DNA of 64,000 nt from Caulobacter ginsengisoli (GCF_030814835.1 NZ_JAUSVS010000001.1:811001-875000), one strand, 5' to 3'; shown: positions 8,276 to 18,789, numbered from the stretch's first letter. Program-made: numbers and translations. Notes: a model not told the origin generated them from the sequence alone.

Positions 8276-9316
8276 ATGGCGCGCACGCCTAAAAGCGGAC
8301 CTTCTGAGGGGAAAACCCCTGACACCGGTGTCAATCGGAAGGGTCGCGCGCCTGACAAGGCGCAACTGACCCAGTGGTATCGCGACATGCTGCTGATCCG
8401 CCGCTTCGAGGAGCGAGCCGGCCAGCTCTATGGCATGGGTCTGATCGGCGGCTTCTGCCACCTCTATATCGGCCAGGAAGCCATCGCCGTGGGCATGGAG
8501 ACGGTGAAGAAGCCGGGCGACCAGATCATCACCGGCTACCGCGACCACGGCCATATGCTGGCCGCCGGCATGGATCCCAAGGAGGTCATGGCCGAACTCA
8601 CCGGCCGGGCCGGCGGCTCGTCCAAGGGCAAGGGCGGCTCGATGCACATGTTTTCGACCGAGGCCGGCTTCTACGGCGGCCACGGCATCGTCGGGGCGCA
8701 GGTGAGTCTCGGCACGGGCCTGGCGCTGGCGGACCGCTATCGCGGCGATGGCCGGGTGTCGTTCACCTATTTCGGCGACGGCGCGGCCAACCAGGGCCAG
8801 GTCTATGAGAGCTTCAACATGGCCGAGCTGTGGAGCCTGCCGGTCGTCTATGTGATCGAGAACAACCAGTACGCCATGGGGACCAGCATCGAGCGCTCGG
8901 CCTCGGAAACCCGGCTGCACCGCCGCGGGATCAGCTTCAACATCCCCGGCGAAGAGGTTGACGGCATGGACGTCCTGGCCGTGGTCGAGGCCGGCGCCAA
9001 GGCCGCCGAGCACGCCCGCAGCGGCAAGGGGCCCTATATCCTGGAGATGAAGACCTACCGCTACCGCGGCCACTCGATGAGCGACCCGGCCAAATACCGC
9101 ACCAAGGAGGAGGTCGACGAGGTCAAGAAGACCCGCGACCCCATCGAGCACCTGCGCGAGCGGCTGGAGAAGGCCAAGGTCTCCGAAGAGGACCTCAAGG
9201 CCATCGACGCCGAGGTGAAGAAGATCGTCGCCGAGGCGGCCGAGTTCGCCCGCACCAGCCCCGAGCCGGACCCCTCCGAACTCTATACCGACGTCTACCT
9301 GGAGGCGGCCCAGTAA
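8276..9316 (+). CDS. pdhA: Pyruvate dehydrogenase E1 component, alpha subunit
   Basis: The 346-residue alpha chain of the heterotetrameric E1, which decarboxylates pyruvate using thiamine diphosphate and transfers acetyl to E2 lipoyl groups. The ThDP motif runs from GDGAANQG (near residue 167) to the [10 protein letters not shown] segment. Also seen: [11 protein letters not shown], the GKGGSMHMF loop and [15 protein letters not shown], the region phosphorylated in mitochondrial homologues. First gene of the PDH operon; its TAA overlaps the pdhB ATG by one base (TAATG). Confidence 0.97.
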   Translation: MARTPKSGPSEGKTPDTGVNRKGRAPDKAQLTQWYRDMLLIRRFEERAGQLYGMGLIGGFCHLYIGQEAIAVGMETVKKPGDQIITGYRDHGHMLAAGMDPKEVMAELTGRAGGSSKGKGGSMHMFSTEAGFYGGHGIVGAQVSLGTGLALADRYRGDGRVSFTYFGDGAANQGQVYESFNMAELWSLPVVYVIENNQYAMGTSIERSASETRLHRRGISFNIPGEEVDGMDVLAVVEAGAKAAEHARSGKGPYILEMKTYRYRGHSMSDPAKYRTKEEVDEVKKTRDPIEHLRERLEKAKVSEEDLKAIDAEVKKIVAEAAEFARTSPEPDPSELYTDVYLEAAQ

Positions 9317-10722
9317 TGACCGACATCCTCATGCCCGCCCTCTCCCCGACCATGGAGGAGGGAACGCTGGCCAAATGGCACGTCAAGGAAGGCGACACGG
9401 TCAAGGCCGGCGACGTCATCGCCGAGATCGAGACCGACAAGGCGACCATGGAGGTCGAGGCCGTCGACGAGGGCAAGATCACCTCGATCCTGGTCGCGGC
9501 CGGCACGGAAGGCGTGGCGGTCAACACGCCCATCGCCCGCCTGGACGGGGAGGGCGAGCCTGCCGCCGAAGCGCCGAAGGAAGCGCCCAAGCAGGAGGCC
9601 CCAAAACAGGACGCTTCTGGCGATCCTGAAAAGCAGCCGCCGGAAGCCGCCAAGCCCAAGCCGGAAGGCGAGGGCGCCGCGCCCGTCGCGCCCAAGCCTA
9701 CGGTCGAACTGCGCGACCCGGAAATCCCGGCCGGCGCCAGGATGGTCAAGATCACCGTGCGCGACGCCCTGCGCGACGCCATGGCCGAGGAGATGCGCCG
9801 CGACCCCGACGTCTTCCTGATGGGCGAGGAGGTCGCCCAGTACCAGGGCGCCTACAAGGTCAGCCGCGACCTCCTGCAGGAGTTCGGCGACAAGCGGGTC
9901 ATCGACACCCCGATCACCGAGCATGGCTTTGCCGGCCTGGGCGTCGGCGCGGCCATGGCGGGGCTCAAGCCCATCGTCGAGTTCATGACCTGGAACTTCG
10001 CCATGCAGGCCATCGACCAGATCATCAACTCGGCGGCCAAGACGCTCTACATGTCGGGCGGCCAGATCAAGTCGTCGATCGTCTTCCGCGGCCCCAACGG
10101 CGCGGCGGCCCGGGTCGGCGCCCAGCACAGCCAGGACTACAGCGCCTGGTACGGCCAGGTGCCGGGCCTCAAGGTCGTGGCCCCCTATGACGCGGCCGAC
10201 GCCAAGGGCCTGCTCAAGGCCGCCATTCGCGACCCCAACCCCGTGGTCTTCCTTGAGCACGAGATGATGTACGGGGTCGAGTTCGAGATTCCCGAGGTGG
10301 AGGACTGGATCGTCCCCATCGGCAAGGCCCGCATCCGCCGCGAGGGCTCGGGCGTCACCATCACCGCCCACAGCCGCATGGTCGGCCTGGCGCTGAAGGC
10401 GGCCGAGGAACTGGCCGGCGAGGGCATCGAGGCCGAGGTCATCGACCTGCGCACCATCCGCCCCCTCGACCACGAAACCATCGTCGAGAGCGTCAGGAAG
10501 ACCAACCGCCTGGTCACGGTCGAGGAAGGCTGGGGCCCGATGGGCGTCGGCGCCGAGGTGATCGCCCGGGTGCTGGAGCACGCCTTCGACTACCTGGACG
10601 CCCCGCCGCTGCGGGTCCATCAGGAGGACGTCCCGCTGCCCTACGCCGCCAACCTGGAAGTCCTGTCGCTGCCGTCGGTCGAGAAGATCGTCAAGGCGGC
10701 CAAGGCCGTGAGCTACAAGTGA
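9316..10722 (+). CDS. pdhB: Pyruvate dehydrogenase E1 beta subunit with N-terminal lipoyl domain
   Basis: This 468-residue protein has a lipoyl domain at about residues 2-77 with the lipoylated Lys in [12 protein letters not shown], a Pro/Ala/Lys-rich linker to about residue 140, then the E1-beta transketolase domain ([46 protein letters not shown]). A lipoyl domain on E1-beta is a known alphaproteobacterial trait. The lipoyl part is almost identical to that of pdhC. The stop codon overlaps the GTG start of the next gene. Confidence 0.97.
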   Translation: MTDILMPALSPTMEEGTLAKWHVKEGDTVKAGDVIAEIETDKATMEVEAVDEGKITSILVAAGTEGVAVNTPIARLDGEGEPAAEAPKEAPKQEAPKQDASGDPEKQPPEAAKPKPEGEGAAPVAPKPTVELRDPEIPAGARMVKITVRDALRDAMAEEMRRDPDVFLMGEEVAQYQGAYKVSRDLLQEFGDKRVIDTPITEHGFAGLGVGAAMAGLKPIVEFMTWNFAMQAIDQIINSAAKTLYMSGGQIKSSIVFRGPNGAAARVGAQHSQDYSAWYGQVPGLKVVAPYDAADAKGLLKAAIRDPNPVVFLEHEMMYGVEFEIPEVEDWIVPIGKARIRREGSGVTITAHSRMVGLALKAAEELAGEGIEAEVIDLRTIRPLDHETIVESVRKTNRLVTVEEGWGPMGVGAEVIARVLEHAFDYLDAPPLRVHQEDVPLPYAANLEVLSLPSVEKIVKAAKAVSYK

Positions 10723-11123
10723 CCACGGAGGGCCATATCTGGCGCTCCGGTGGTTGCCACTGCGGGGCCGTGCGGTTCGAGGCGGCCCTGCCGGACGTCG
10801 TCGAGGCGCAGGCCTGCAACTGCTCGATGTGTGAGAAGGTGGGCTTCATCCACGTCATCGTGCCCGAGAGCCGGTTCCGGCTGCTCCAGGGCGCGGAGTC
10901 GATCACCACCTACACATTCAACACCGGCGTGGCGCAGCACACCTTCTGCAAGATCTGTGGCGTGAAGAGCTTCTACCGTCCGCGCTCCAACCCGGACGGC
11001 TGGTCGGTCAACGCCCGCTGCCTGGACCAGGCCGACGCGCTGGATATCCGCATCGAGGCCTTCGATGGCCGCCACTGGGAGGCGCACGCCGCCGCCCTGG
11101 CGCATCTGAGCCAGGAGACCTGA
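10719..11123 (+). CDS. GFA-family (CENP-V/GFA) zinc-binding protein, copy 1
   Basis: The 134-residue protein has the GFA metal-binding cysteine pattern: GGCHCGAV near residue 12, CNCSMC near residue 33, and CKICG near residue 66. The founding member was linked to glutathione-formaldehyde adduct handling; most paralogues are uncharacterised. The start is GTG overlapping the pdhB stop as GTGA, implying translational coupling to pdhB. It stands between pdhB and pdhC together with a second family member. The link to PDH function is unknown. Confidence 0.85.
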   Translation: MTTEGHIWRSGGCHCGAVRFEAALPDVVEAQACNCSMCEKVGFIHVIVPESRFRLLQGAESITTYTFNTGVAQHTFCKICGVKSFYRPRSNPDGWSVNARCLDQADALDIRIEAFDGRHWEAHAAALAHLSQET

Positions 11124-11124
11124 G

Positions 11125-11553
11125 ATGCTGGCCGGCGCCTGCCATTGCGGCTCCATCCGGGTGGCCTTCACCCCCAGCGTCGAGCCGGACGACCTGCCAC
11201 TGCGGGCCTGCCAGTGCGGGTTCTGCCGGCGGCACGGCGCCCTGACCACCAGCGACCCGCGCGGGCGCTTGGCCATCGACGCCGCCCCGGGCTCGACCCA
11301 CCGCTACCGCTTCGGCCGCCGGGCCACCCAGATGCTGGTCTGCCGCGATTGCGGGGTCTATGTCGCCGCCCTGATCGAGGGCCCCAATGGCCTGCTGGCC
11401 ACGCTGAATGTCGCCGGGACCGACCTTGCCGATTTCGCGGGCCGGACGGGCGAACCCGCCACCTATGACGACGAGACGGACGAGTCGCGCCTGGCGCGGC
11501 GTCTGGCCCGTTGGACCCCCACCACCGTCGTCGAAGTCTCGCCGAACGCCTGA
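11125..11553 (+). CDS. GFA-family (CENP-V/GFA) zinc-binding protein, copy 2
   Basis: The 142-residue protein repeats the GFA cysteine signature: CHCGSIRV near residue 6, CQCGFCRR near residue 30, and CRDCG near residue 74. It differs considerably from the adjacent copy, so the pair is not a recent duplication. The start lies one base after the first GFA stop, and pdhC begins 10 bp after its own stop, so all are in one transcription unit. A role in formaldehyde or glutathione-adduct chemistry is family-level inference only. Confidence 0.83.
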   Translation: MLAGACHCGSIRVAFTPSVEPDDLPLRACQCGFCRRHGALTTSDPRGRLAIDAAPGSTHRYRFGRRATQMLVCRDCGVYVAALIEGPNGLLATLNVAGTDLADFAGRTGEPATYDDETDESRLARRLARWTPTTVVEVSPNA

Positions 11554-11563
11554 AGGACCAAGC

Positions 11564-12859
11564 ATGTCGATCGACATCCTGATGCCCGCCCTGTCGCCCA
11601 CCATGGAGGAGGGCACCCTCGCCAAATGGCACGTCAAGGCCGGCGACACCGTCAAGGCCGGCGACGTCATCGCCGAGATCGAGACCGACAAGGCCACCAT
11701 GGAGGTCGAGGCGGTCGACGAGGGGACCATCGAGTCGATCCTGGTCGACGCCGGAACCGAGGGGGTGAAGGTCAACGCCCCCATCGCCCGGCTGAGCGGG
11801 GAGGGCGACGCTGTCTCACCGCCACCCGCGCCAGCGCCCGCCAAGGAAGCGCCCAAGGCTGAAGCGCCGCCCAAGCCCGCGCCGCCGACCGAGCAGGCCG
11901 GCGAGACCGCCGCGCCGGCCCAGGCCGCCCCCGCCCCCAAGGCTGAAGGCGAGCGCGTTTTCGCATCGCCCCTGGCCCGCCGCCTGGCCCAGGCCGCCGG
12001 CCTCGACCTGAAGGCCATCAAGGGCAGCGGCCCGCATGGCCGGGTGATCAAGGCCGATGTCGACGCCGCCCGTGGCAAGGCCCCCGCTGCAGCGCCCGGC
12101 GCCGCCCCGGCCGCCGCGCCTTCAGCCCCGCGCGAGCACAAGACGCTGGAGCAGATGGGCATCGCCCCCGGCAGCTACGACCTCATTCCGCTGGACGGCA
12201 TGCGCAAGACCGTGGCCCGGCGGATGACCGACAGCTTCCGCGACGTGCCGCACTTCCCGCTGACCATCGACATCGAGATCGACGGACTGCTGGCCGCCCG
12301 CGCCAAGATCAACGCCATGCTCGAAAAGCAGGGCGTCAAGATCAGCGTCAACGACATGGTCATCAAGGCCGTCGCCGTAGCCCTGACCCAGGTGCCGGAA
12401 GCCAACGCCAGCTATTCGCCCGAAGGCCTGGCCATGCACCACCACGCCGACATCGCCATGGCGGTGGCCATCGAGGGCGGCTTGATCACCCCGATCATCC
12501 GCTCGGCCGAGACCAAGGGCCTGGCCCAGATCGCCAAGGAAACCAAGGACCTGGCCGAACGGGCTCGCACCCGCAAGCTCAAGCCCGAGGAGTTCCAGGG
12601 CGGCACCTTCTCGGTCTCGAACCTGGGCATGTTCGGCATCAAGTCCTTCGCTTCGATCATCAACGAGCCGCAGGGCGCCATCCTCAGCGTCGGGGCCGGC
12701 GAGCAGCGGCCGGTCGTCAAGGACGGCCAGCTGGCCGTGGCCACGGTGATGACGGTCACCCTGACCTGCGACCACCGCGTGGTCGACGGGGCCGTCGGCG
12801 CCAAATTCCTCAGCGTCTTCAAGCCGCTGATCGAAGATCCTCTGAACATGATCGTCTAG
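11564..12859 (+). CDS. pdhC: Dihydrolipoamide acetyltransferase (E2) of pyruvate dehydrogenase
   Basis: The 431-residue E2 has one lipoyl domain (about 2-78, EIETDKATM), an Ala/Pro-rich linker, a peripheral-subunit-binding domain ([17 protein letters not shown]...[13 protein letters not shown], about 130-165), another linker and the catalytic domain from about 205 to the end with the active-site DHRVVDG. It transfers acetyl from lipoate to CoA and forms the complex core. I chose ATG 11564 because the lipoyl domain starts there; the frame is open further upstream but those residues are the GFA gene in another frame. Confidence 0.97.
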   Translation: MSIDILMPALSPTMEEGTLAKWHVKAGDTVKAGDVIAEIETDKATMEVEAVDEGTIESILVDAGTEGVKVNAPIARLSGEGDAVSPPPAPAPAKEAPKAEAPPKPAPPTEQAGETAAPAQAAPAPKAEGERVFASPLARRLAQAAGLDLKAIKGSGPHGRVIKADVDAARGKAPAAAPGAAPAAAPSAPREHKTLEQMGIAPGSYDLIPLDGMRKTVARRMTDSFRDVPHFPLTIDIEIDGLLAARAKINAMLEKQGVKISVNDMVIKAVAVALTQVPEANASYSPEGLAMHHHADIAMAVAIEGGLITPIIRSAETKGLAQIAKETKDLAERARTRKLKPEEFQGGTFSVSNLGMFGIKSFASIINEPQGAILSVGAGEQRPVVKDGQLAVATVMTVTLTCDHRVVDGAVGAKFLSVFKPLIEDPLNMIV

Positions 12860-12874
12860 GCTGGAGAGCATCAA

Positions 12875-14269
12875 GTGAGCGACAGCTTCGACGTCATCGT
12901 CATCGGCGCCGGTCCCGGCGGCTATGTGACGGCCATCCGCGCCAGCCAGCTGGGCCTGAAGACCGCTATCGTCGAGCGGGAGAACCTGGGCGGGGTCTGC
13001 CTCAACTGGGGCTGTATCCCGACCAAGGCCCTGCTCAAGACCGGCGAGGTCTATGAGCAGCTCTCGCACCTGGACGCCTACGGCATCTCCATCCAGGGCC
13101 GTTCCTACGACTTCGCCAAGGTTATCGAACGCTCGCGGGGCGTGGCCAAGCAGCTGTCGGGGGGCGTCGCCTTCCTGATGAAGAAGCACAGGATCGAGGT
13201 GGTCGAGGGCGAGGCCAAGCTGGAGAAGGGCTCGCCCGCCCCCAAGGTGGTGGTGGCGCTGAAGGCCGGCGGCTCGCGCAACCTGACCGCCAAGCATGTC
13301 ATCCTGGCCACCGGCGCCCGGGCGCGCGTCATCCCGGCTGTCGGCCTGGTCCCGGACGGCGACCGCATCTGGACCTACCGCGAGGCCATGACGCCCAAGG
13401 CCTGCCCCAAGAGCCTGATCGTCATCGGCTCGGGCGCCATCGGCATCGAATTCGCCAGCTTCTATCGGGCCTTAGGCGCCGACGTTACGGTGATCGAGGC
13501 CCTGGACCGCATTCTGCCGGTCGAGGACGAGGAGGTCTCCAAGGCCGCGCACAAGGCCTTCGAAAAGCGCGGCATGAAGTTCCGGGTCTCGGCCAAGGTC
13601 TCCAAGCTCGCCAAGACCAAGACCGGCGTGTCGGTGACCCTGGAGAAGGAAACCCTGGAGGCCGAGGTCGCCATCGTCGCGGTCGGCATCGACGGCAATG
13701 TCGAGAACCTGGGGCTCGAGGCCCTCGGCGTAAAAATCGATCGCGGTCATGTAGTTATCGACAAGACCTGCAAGACCAATGTCCCGGGTCTCTACGCCAT
13801 CGGCGACGTCGCCGGCCCGCCCTGGCTGGCGCATAAGGCCAGCCACGAAGGCGTCCACTGCGTCGAGCATATCGCCGGCCACCCTTCCGCCAACCTGACC
13901 GCCCCGATCCCCGGCTGCACCTACGCCACCCCGCAGGTGGCCTCGGTGGGCCTGACCGAGGCGGCGGCCAAGGCGGCGGGCATCGAGGTCAAGGTCGGCC
14001 GCTTCCCCTTCCGGGTGAACGGCAAGGCCATCGCCGCCGGCGAGCTGGACGGCTTCGTCAAGACGGTGTTCGACGCCAAGACCGGGGCGCTGATCGGCGC
14101 CCACATGATCGGCCACGAAGTGACGGAAATGATTCAGGGTTTCGCGATTGCGATGACTCTGGAGGCGACGGAAGAAGACCTCTTCGCCACCGTCTTCGCC
14201 CACCCGACGATGAGCGAGGCCATGCACGAGGCCTCGCTCGACGCCTACGGGCGGGTCCTGCACATCTAG
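12875..14269 (+). CDS. lpdA: Dihydrolipoyl dehydrogenase (E3)
   Basis: The 464-residue flavoprotein reoxidises dihydrolipoate with NAD. Motifs: FAD-binding GAGPGGYVTAI at the N-terminus, the redox disulfide GGVCLNWGC (Cys42 and Cys47), NAD-binding GSGAIGIEFASF, second FAD motif YAIGDVAG, and the C-terminal HPTMSEAMHEA His-Glu base of the partner subunit. GTG start, 15 bp after pdhC. Last gene of the PDH operon; its TAG stop shares CTAG (14266-14269) with the convergent DoxX gene, leaving no room for a terminator before it. Confidence 0.97.
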   Translation: MSDSFDVIVIGAGPGGYVTAIRASQLGLKTAIVERENLGGVCLNWGCIPTKALLKTGEVYEQLSHLDAYGISIQGRSYDFAKVIERSRGVAKQLSGGVAFLMKKHRIEVVEGEAKLEKGSPAPKVVVALKAGGSRNLTAKHVILATGARARVIPAVGLVPDGDRIWTYREAMTPKACPKSLIVIGSGAIGIEFASFYRALGADVTVIEALDRILPVEDEEVSKAAHKAFEKRGMKFRVSAKVSKLAKTKTGVSVTLEKETLEAEVAIVAVGIDGNVENLGLEALGVKIDRGHVVIDKTCKTNVPGLYAIGDVAGPPWLAHKASHEGVHCVEHIAGHPSANLTAPIPGCTYATPQVASVGLTEAAAKAAGIEVKVGRFPFRVNGKAIAAGELDGFVKTVFDAKTGALIGAHMIGHEVTEMIQGFAIAMTLEATEEDLFATVFAHPTMSEAMHEASLDAYGRVLHI

Positions 14270-14667
14270 GGGCGTTTGCGGATCTGCGCGTCCACGCTCC
14301 ACTCACCCCCGCCGGCCGCGGCCAGGTAGAGGAAGATGAAGCAGAACAGCACGGCCCCGTCGCCGCCGTTCAGGGCGGGGAAGATGGTGCCGCTGCGGCC
14401 GACATGGGCCGTGAAATAGGCCACGGCCATCTCGCCGGAGAGGATAAAGGCCACGGGCCGTGTCCAGGCGCCGAGCGCCAGCAGCCCGCCGCCGATCACT
14501 TCCAGCCAGGCGGCGACGACCAGGATCACCGGCAGCGGATCGGGCACGGCCGGCTGCGGACCGGGGAAGGCGAACAGCTTCATCAGGCCGTGCTCCATGA
14601 AGAGCAGGGCGGCCATGATACGCAGCACGCTCAACAGGCGCGGGGACCACACGGCGAGATTAGGCAT
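14266..14667 (-). CDS. DoxX family membrane protein
   Basis: The 133-residue protein has four hydrophobic segments and the DoxX pattern: LRIMAALLFMEHGLMKLF, a second helix with WLEVIGGGLLALGAWTRPVAF, and an AYFTAH segment. DoxX/SURF4-like proteins are small quinone-linked or redox-associated inner-membrane proteins; function here is unknown. It lies 13 bp downstream of the acyl ligase gene on the same strand and may be cotranscribed with it. Confidence 0.87.
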   Translation of the reverse strand: MPNLAVWSPRLLSVLRIMAALLFMEHGLMKLFAFPGPQPAVPDPLPVILVVAAWLEVIGGGLLALGAWTRPVAFILSGEMAVAYFTAHVGRSGTIFPALNGGDGAVLFCFIFLYLAAAGGGEWSVDAQIRKRP

Positions 14668-14680
14668 TCGAAGTCTCCCT

Positions 14681-16240
14681 CTAGGCCGCGCGGGCCTCCG
14701 TTTCGGCCATGCGCTGGATGGCCACGTAGTCGGTCTTGCCCGTGCCCAGAACCGGCACTTCGGTGACTCTCAGGATCTTGCGCGGCACGGCCAGTTCCGG
14801 CGCGCCGATCGACTGGGCGTGGGCGACCAGCGGGGCCACCGCCGCGTCGGGCCGGTCGGTGACCAGCACCAGCCGCTCGCCCTTCTTGGGATCGGGCATG
14901 GAGATCACCGCGTGACGGCCGTCCGGCCAGACGGCGGAGGCCAGATCCTCGGCGGCGGTCAGGGAAACCATCTCGCCGCCGATCTTGGCGAAGCGCTTCA
15001 CCCGGCCCTGGATGGCGATCCACTGGTCGGCGTCGTCGGTGATGGTCACCACGTCGCCGGTGTCGTGCCAGCCGTCCGGCGGGGCGTCGACGCCGCCATC
15101 GGCCCGCAGATAGCCGGCCATGACATTGGGCCCGCGCAGGAACAGGCGCCCGCCGTTGGGAATGCCCTCGACCGGATCGATGCGCGCCTCCATGCCGGGC
15201 AGCAGCCCGCCGACCGTGCCGCGGCGATTGTCCTTGGGCTTGTTGACGGCCACTACGGGCGAGGCCTCGGTGGCGCCATAGCCTTCAAGCACCGGCACCC
15301 CGCCAAAGCGCTCGTTGACCAGATCGTGGGTCTCGTGGCGCACCTTCTCGGCGCCGCAGACGATGAACTCCAGGCCGCTGAGATCGCCCGCGTCGGCCGA
15401 GCGGGCGTACTGGTTCACGAAGGTGTCGGTGGCCAGCAGGATCGAGGCCTTGCAGTCGCGGATCAGCGGCGGGATCTGCTTGATGTGCAGGGGCGAGGGA
15501 TACTGGAAGGCCTTCATGCCGGTCAGGATCGGCAGCAGCGCCCCGCCGGTCAGGCCGAAACAGTGGAAGGTCGGCAGCGGGTTGAACATCACCCAGTTCG
15601 GATCGAGGTCGATATGGGCGGCCACCTGCTCGACATTGGCGAGCAGGTTGCGCTGGCTCAGCACCACCCCGCGCGGGGCCCCGAAGCTTCCGGAGGTGAA
15701 CAGGATGACGCCGGTGTCGTCCGGCCCGGCCCTGGTGGCGAAGCGACGCGGGAAGGCGCCGGCCGCGGCGGCGTAGAGCTTGTCGGCGAGGCCGATCTTG
15801 GCCCGGACGTCCTCGAGATAGACGATCTTGGCGTGGGCCTCGAGCGCATCGATCAGGTCATGCAGCTTGCCCTGCTCGATGAAGGCATGGGCTGTCAGCA
15901 CCGTCTTCACGCCCGCCAGCTTGCAGGCGGCCCGCAGGTTGCGAAGGCCCGAGGTGAAGTTGAGCATGGTCGGCACCCGGCCGAAGGCATGCAGCCCGAA
16001 GAAGGTCACCACCACCCCGGCGCTGGCCGGCAACAGCACCCCGACCCGCTCGCCCGGCTCTGTCAGGCCGGCGATCCTGCGGCCCAGGGCGAAGCTGCCC
16101 CGGATCAGGTCGGTGTAGCTGAGTGGTGTGCGGTTCTGGTCCTCGAGAATCGGCTTCTTGGCGCCGTAGCGGTCTCTGGCATCGATAAGGGCGTCGAACA
16201 GTGACCGCTCGGCGGCCTTCGCGTCGAAAGCACGCGGCAT
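14681..16240 (-). CDS. AMP-dependent acyl ligase, Aas-type (long-chain fatty acid-ACP/CoA ligase domain)
   Basis: The 519-residue adenylate-forming enzyme has the P-loop-like FTSGSFGAPRGVVLS motif (Lys often present here is replaced by Arg), the GYGATEASPV motif, WHDTGDVV and a C-terminal GTGKTDY Lys. Sequence around KPKDNRRGTVGGLLPGM resembles the ligase half of bifunctional Aas, but there is no acyltransferase domain, so it is a stand-alone ligase. It probably activates fatty acids for phospholipid recycling. I chose the ATG at 16240 (MPRAFDAKAAERS); the frame stays open upstream through the hydrolase gene as a shadow. Confidence 0.87.
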   Translation of the reverse strand: MPRAFDAKAAERSLFDALIDARDRYGAKKPILEDQNRTPLSYTDLIRGSFALGRRIAGLTEPGERVGVLLPASAGVVVTFFGLHAFGRVPTMLNFTSGLRNLRAACKLAGVKTVLTAHAFIEQGKLHDLIDALEAHAKIVYLEDVRAKIGLADKLYAAAAGAFPRRFATRAGPDDTGVILFTSGSFGAPRGVVLSQRNLLANVEQVAAHIDLDPNWVMFNPLPTFHCFGLTGGALLPILTGMKAFQYPSPLHIKQIPPLIRDCKASILLATDTFVNQYARSADAGDLSGLEFIVCGAEKVRHETHDLVNERFGGVPVLEGYGATEASPVVAVNKPKDNRRGTVGGLLPGMEARIDPVEGIPNGGRLFLRGPNVMAGYLRADGGVDAPPDGWHDTGDVVTITDDADQWIAIQGRVKRFAKIGGEMVSLTAAEDLASAVWPDGRHAVISMPDPKKGERLVLVTDRPDAAVAPLVAHAQSIGAPELAVPRKILRVTEVPVLGTGKTDYVAIQRMAETEARAA

Positions 16241-16319
16241 ATGGGTGAAACTCCCCGATGTTTCCCACCTTGGTCTTGGCGGGAAGGTTATAGGCCGCTC
16301 ACGGGCTTGAAAAGCTCTG

Positions 16320-17297
16320 TTACAAACGGTGAGGGGCGGGAGATCGTTGCGCGGCCTGCCGTTCAGCGATGCGCTGGGCGATGAAGGCCTCGATAGCGGC
16401 GAGCCAAACCCGCCGTTCCGCGTCGGGCGCCAGCTGGCCAGCCGCGGCCTTTGCGGGCGCGTCGAGCGTGGGCGGTCCCCGCCAGTTCGGATCGGCCTTG
16501 GCTGCCTGGACCGCGTCCAGCAGCGCCGCGTCCCAGCCGTAGCTGGGGCCGCCCATCCGCAGGTCGGGATTGCTGGTCTGCCAAGCCGCCTGGCTGGCGG
16601 CCCGCGTTGGATCCAGGCCGGAGGAGGGCAGGGCGAGCTGGCCGCGTTTCCAGCCGGAAAGGCCCAGCACCCGTATCCTGCCGAGCCCGAACCGCCGCAG
16701 GGTCCGGCCCTGCTGGGCGGCGCCAAAAGCCTCGCCATCCAGGGCATTGACCGGCGCCGACAGGATCAACCCGTCGGCCCGGCCGCCCCGCATCAGGGCC
16801 AGCCGGGCCACCGGCGCGCCGGCGCCCTGGGCCAGGATCACGATGGGGGCGTCATTGCCGCTGCCGGCGATCATGGTCAGCAGGGCCTTGGTCGCGGCGA
16901 TATCGGGATCGAAGGATTTGGCGTGGCCGAGGTCGCGGCCGGCGAGGCGGCCTGAACCGCCCTGGCCCTGTCGCTCCAGCACCCAGGTCGTGTAGCCAAG
17001 ATCGTTGAGGGCCCGCACCGTCTCGAACCAGCTCTCGGCCGTCTCGCCATAGCCCGGCAGGATCAGCACCTGGGCGGCGGGGTCGACCGCCGGGGCGCTG
17101 ACGCCGTAGCGCTGGGCGGGGGCATCGCCGATCTTGATCAGCCCCCAGCCCCAGCCCTCGGGCGGGAAGAAACGCGGGGCCAGCGAGGCGGGGGTGCGGC
17201 TTTCGCCGAACGGTTCATGCTCACGGCCGGACCCGCAGGCCGACAGCAGCGCCGTGGCCAGCAGCAACGGAACGGCCATGGCCCAACCTGCGCGCAT
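16320..17297 (-). CDS. Lipoprotein alpha/beta hydrolase-fold protein, nucleophile Ser apparently replaced
   Basis: The 325-residue protein begins with a signal and lipobox (LLSAC near residue 20), so it is a predicted outer- or inner-membrane lipoprotein. The fold is recognisable: [11 protein letters not shown] (HG-type oxyanion segment), [10 protein letters not shown] as in lysophospholipases, then [12 protein letters not shown] where the elbow should read G-x-S-x-G. Gly158 occupies the Ser position. It is 79 bp upstream of the Aas-like ligase on the same strand, fitting lysophospholipid turnover, but catalysis is doubtful. Start ATG 17297 was chosen from the signal peptide. Confidence 0.78.
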   Translation of the reverse strand: MRAGWAMAVPLLLATALLSACGSGREHEPFGESRTPASLAPRFFPPEGWGWGLIKIGDAPAQRYGVSAPAVDPAAQVLILPGYGETAESWFETVRALNDLGYTTWVLERQGQGGSGRLAGRDLGHAKSFDPDIAATKALLTMIAGSGNDAPIVILAQGAGAPVARLALMRGGRADGLILSAPVNALDGEAFGAAQQGRTLRRFGLGRIRVLGLSGWKRGQLALPSSGLDPTRAASQAAWQTSNPDLRMGGPSYGWDAALLDAVQAAKADPNWRGPPTLDAPAKAAAGQLAPDAERRVWLAAIEAFIAQRIAERQAAQRSPAPHRL

Positions 17298-17389
17298 CCC
17301 TGCAGCTTTCCGTGCTTGGCGCGCGCCCGCAAGCGCTCTCACGTATCAGGCGGCTTGATCGCGAGGCCCGGAAGGACGATCTAGACGGC

Positions 17390-18358
17390 ATGGCTACGGT
17401 GATCGACACCCTCAAGGCGCGACCGCGCCATCCCGAAAAGCAATCGCGCCCGGACACCCCGCTGCTGCGCAAGCCGGACTGGCTGCGCGTCCGCGCGCCT
17501 GGCTCGCCCGGCTACAACGAGACCCGGGCCATCGTGCGCGAGCACGGCCTGACCACGGTCTGCGAAGAGGCGGCCTGTCCGAACATCGGCGAGTGCTGGT
17601 CCCAGAAGCACGCCACCATGATGATCATGGGCGAGATCTGCACCCGGGCCTGCGCCTTCTGCAACGTGGCGACCGGACGGCCTGACCCGCTGGATCCCAC
17701 CGAACCGGCCCGGGTGGGCGACGCCGTGGCGCGCATGGGCCTCAAGCATGTGGTCATCACCTCGGTGGACCGTGACGACCTCGCCGATGGCGGCGCCGGG
17801 CACTTCGCCCAGGTGGTGCGGGCCATCCGCGCCGCCGCCCCCGGCACGACCATCGAGATTCTGACCCCCGACTTCCTGCGCAAGCCCGGCGCGGCCGAGG
17901 TGGTGATCGACTCCCAGCCGGACGTCTTCAATCACAACCTGGAAACCGTGCCGCGCCTCTATCTGAACATCCGGCCCGGCGCCCGCTACTACAACTCCCT
18001 GCGCCTGCTCGAGCGGGTCAAGGAGCGCGACCCCGCCCAGTTCACCAAGTCCGGCCTGATGGTCGGCCTTGGCGAGAGCAAGGAGGAGGTCATGCAGGTG
18101 ATGGACGACATGCGCTCGGCCGGCGTCGACTTCATCACCATCGGGCAATACCTGCAGCCGACCCGCAAGCACGCGGCCATCGACCGTTTCGTCAGCCCCG
18201 ACGAGTTCGCCAGCCTGGAGAAGATCGCCCGGGCCAAGGGCTTCCTGATGGTCTCGGCCAGCCCGCTCACCCGCTCCTCGCACCATGCCGGCGAGGACTT
18301 CGCCCAACTTCAGGCGGCCCGCAGAGCGCTGGAAGGTAGCGTTTGCGCCACGAGCTGA
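17390..18358 (+). CDS. lipA: Lipoyl synthase
   Basis: The 322-residue radical-SAM enzyme inserts two sulfurs into octanoyl groups to make lipoate. Both iron-sulfur binding sets are present: the LipA-specific [12 protein letters not shown] (auxiliary cluster) and the radical-[11 protein letters not shown], plus the C-terminal SSxH-like [10 protein letters not shown]. Start ATG 17390 was chosen because the conserved region begins soon after. Lipoate made here modifies the PdhB and PdhC domains encoded about 5-8 kb upstream. Overlaps ratA by 16 bp. Confidence 0.97.
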   Translation: MATVIDTLKARPRHPEKQSRPDTPLLRKPDWLRVRAPGSPGYNETRAIVREHGLTTVCEEAACPNIGECWSQKHATMMIMGEICTRACAFCNVATGRPDPLDPTEPARVGDAVARMGLKHVVITSVDRDDLADGGAGHFAQVVRAIRAAAPGTTIEILTPDFLRKPGAAEVVIDSQPDVFNHNLETVPRLYLNIRPGARYYNSLRLLERVKERDPAQFTKSGLMVGLGESKEEVMQVMDDMRSAGVDFITIGQYLQPTRKHAAIDRFVSPDEFASLEKIARAKGFLMVSASPLTRSSHHAGEDFAQLQAARRALEGSVCATS

Positions 18359-18789
18359 CGCGCATCCTGCCCTACAGGCCCGAGCAGCTGTTCGAGCTGG
18401 TGGGCGATGTCGAGCAGTATCCGAAGTTCGTGCCCTGGATCAGCGCCCTGCGGGTCTGGAACCGGCGCGAAACCGCCCCGGGGATCACCAGCCTGGATGC
18501 GGAGGCCTCGGTCGGCTTCTCGTTCCTGCGCGAGCGCTTCTCGACCCGGGTGGTGCGCGACGCCAATACCCGGACCATCACCGTCAGCCTGCTTAGCGGC
18601 CCCTTCCGCAAGCTGCACAACCGCTGGCGGTTCGAAGAGCACCCGACCGGCACGGCGGTTCACTTCGAGATCGATTTCGAGTTCAAGATCCGCATGCTCG
18701 ACCGCCTGCTCGACGCCAATTTCGATCATGCGGTGAACCGGCTGATCGGCTGCTTCGATGAGCGGGCCCGCGCGTTGTACGGGCCATGA
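18343..18789 (+). CDS. RatA/Coq10-like START-domain protein
   Basis: The 148-residue protein fits the polyketide-cyclase/START family that includes RatA and mitochondrial Coq10: [20 protein letters not shown] near residues 13-32 and a long C-terminal helix [24 protein letters not shown]. Coq10 proteins bind ubiquinone; RatA was described as a ribosome-associated toxin. In alphaproteobacteria this gene commonly follows lipA. TTG start inside lipA, with GGAAGG at 18331-18336 as SD. Function here as a quinone chaperone is inferred. Confidence 0.87.
   Translation: MRHELTRILPYRPEQLFELVGDVEQYPKFVPWISALRVWNRRETAPGITSLDAEASVGFSFLRERFSTRVVRDANTRTITVSLLSGPFRKLHNRWRFEEHPTGTAVHFEIDFEFKIRMLDRLLDANFDHAVNRLIGCFDERARALYGP

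Noticed and set aside
11408..11563. Upstream extension of pdhC
   Set aside because: The frame lies within the second GFA gene; the lipoyl domain starts at 11564.
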